Of a DNA stretch of 64,000 bases, positions 63,799-64,000 are shown piece by piece. A program made the translations under genes and the position numbers. The stretch covers positions 99,609 through 163,608 of the forward strand of contig NZ_JABFAJ010000001.1 in the NCBI RefSeq assembly GCF_013085345.1, read 5' to 3'. The stretch comes from Isoptericola sediminis. GTDB lineage: Bacteria; Actinomycetota; Actinomycetes; Actinomycetales; Cellulomonadaceae. The notes under the pieces are model-generated. The model ran no database searches. It worked only from the letters and a program-made list of their open reading frames with translations, and had not been told where the DNA came from. Position 1 is the stretch's first letter. Each line of letters opens with the position of its first letter.

Positions 63799-63947
63799 TC
63801 TTTCACGTCAGCCCGACAGGGAACGGACACCGCGAGGTGGCCGCCGGGGCTGAAACTCTCCTCGAACGGACAGGACGCTTCGTGCGCCCCTCGGACGAGG
63901 CAGGGGCCTGACCTCGAGCAGGTCGCTCACCGGTTCGCAGTAGCGAG

Positions 63948-63977
63948 TTGGACAGGGCGGATCGGTTCGGGTAAGGT
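63948..63977 (+). promoter_or_regulatory. Promoter (second of two), TTGGAC-18-TAAGGT, likely rRNA operon
   Basis: -35 TTGGAC at 63948-63953 and -10 TAAGGT at 63972-63977, spacer 18. The downstream GAAGGGTTGCCCC resembles the start of actinobacterial rRNA leaders. The 16S gene would lie beyond the window edge. Confidence 0.45.
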
Positions 63978-64000
63978 TGAAGGGTTGCCCCGGACGGGGT

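Noticed and set aside
63651..63911. An 86-residue ORF on the plus strand at the right edge
   Set aside because: It runs through a promoter region, has shadow-like composition and no ribosome binding site.

Overview
The window is high-GC actinobacterial chromosome, most like a Micrococcales genome of the Cellulomonas/Cellulosimicrobium/Promicromonospora type (inferred from gene content, codon bias and operon style, not from a marker gene). Genes are packed tightly, often with 4-bp ATGA/GTGA overlaps. No gap between genes exceeds about 255 bases. No rRNA, tRNA, insertion sequence, phage or CRISPR array was recognised, but the right end carries two tandem promoters of the kind that precede rRNA operons.

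Layout. 1-1135: end of etfB and all of etfA. 1148-1211: a perfect 30-bp hairpin. 1245-2574: moaD and moaA (minus). 2649-4615: sensor kinase and response regulator (minus). 4703-7732: a LolA-like secreted protein with an ABC exporter. 7773-8347: an RHH/Doc-type toxin-antitoxin pair. 8358-11459: modE-like regulator and modABC (minus). 11599-14870: small membrane protein, moeA, moaC and a MoaB-MoaE fusion. 14982-17156: PhoX phosphatase. 17155-17366: an array of 20-bp-phased repeats in two opposed orientations. 17399-20807: cysteine desulfurase, mnmA and a MetE-like protein without zinc ligands. 20969-23695: adhE behind a Rex-type operator. 23851-27065: beta-phosphoglucomutase with a GH65 phosphorylase. 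27090-29261: prolyl oligopeptidase (minus). 29416-33414: a complete conservon (kinase-like protein, roadblock protein, DUF742 protein, GTPase, P450). 33422-35783: flavin monooxygenase and an unknown protein (minus). 35933-45637: a 3234-residue secreted SpvB/FG-GAP/RHS protein. 45681-48113: ligA. 48156-63094: a sugar locus (ThuA, ROK regulator, ribose-type ABC transporter, Gfo/Idh/MocA dehydrogenase, a 1967-residue ThuA/glucose-dehydrogenase multidomain exoprotein, a small surface protein and a sugar isomerase/epimerase). 63106-63663: GNAT acetyltransferase (minus). 63770-63977: tandem promoters.

How the genes work together. Nearly the whole molybdenum cofactor route is present: moaA, moaC, moaD and moaE, the MoaB domain, moeA, molybdate uptake by ModABC and a Mop-type regulator. 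The etfBA / iscS-mnmA-metE-like / ligA order recalls a conserved actinobacterial core block, here separated by accessory segments of about 16 and 25 kb. The 48-63 kb region reads as one regulon for an oxidised or keto-sugar route. ROK and ABC genes diverge over a 14-bp near-palindrome that abuts a clear promoter with a leaderless start, and ThuA, Gfo/Idh/MocA and isomerase families recur in known 3-keto-sugar pathways.

The signals least explained by standard annotation are the 20-bp-phased repeat array at 17155-17366, the 28-bp palindrome inside the MoaB-MoaE reading frame, the RHS giant with no recognisable toxin tip or immunity gene, and the ThuA/dehydrogenase sugar locus.
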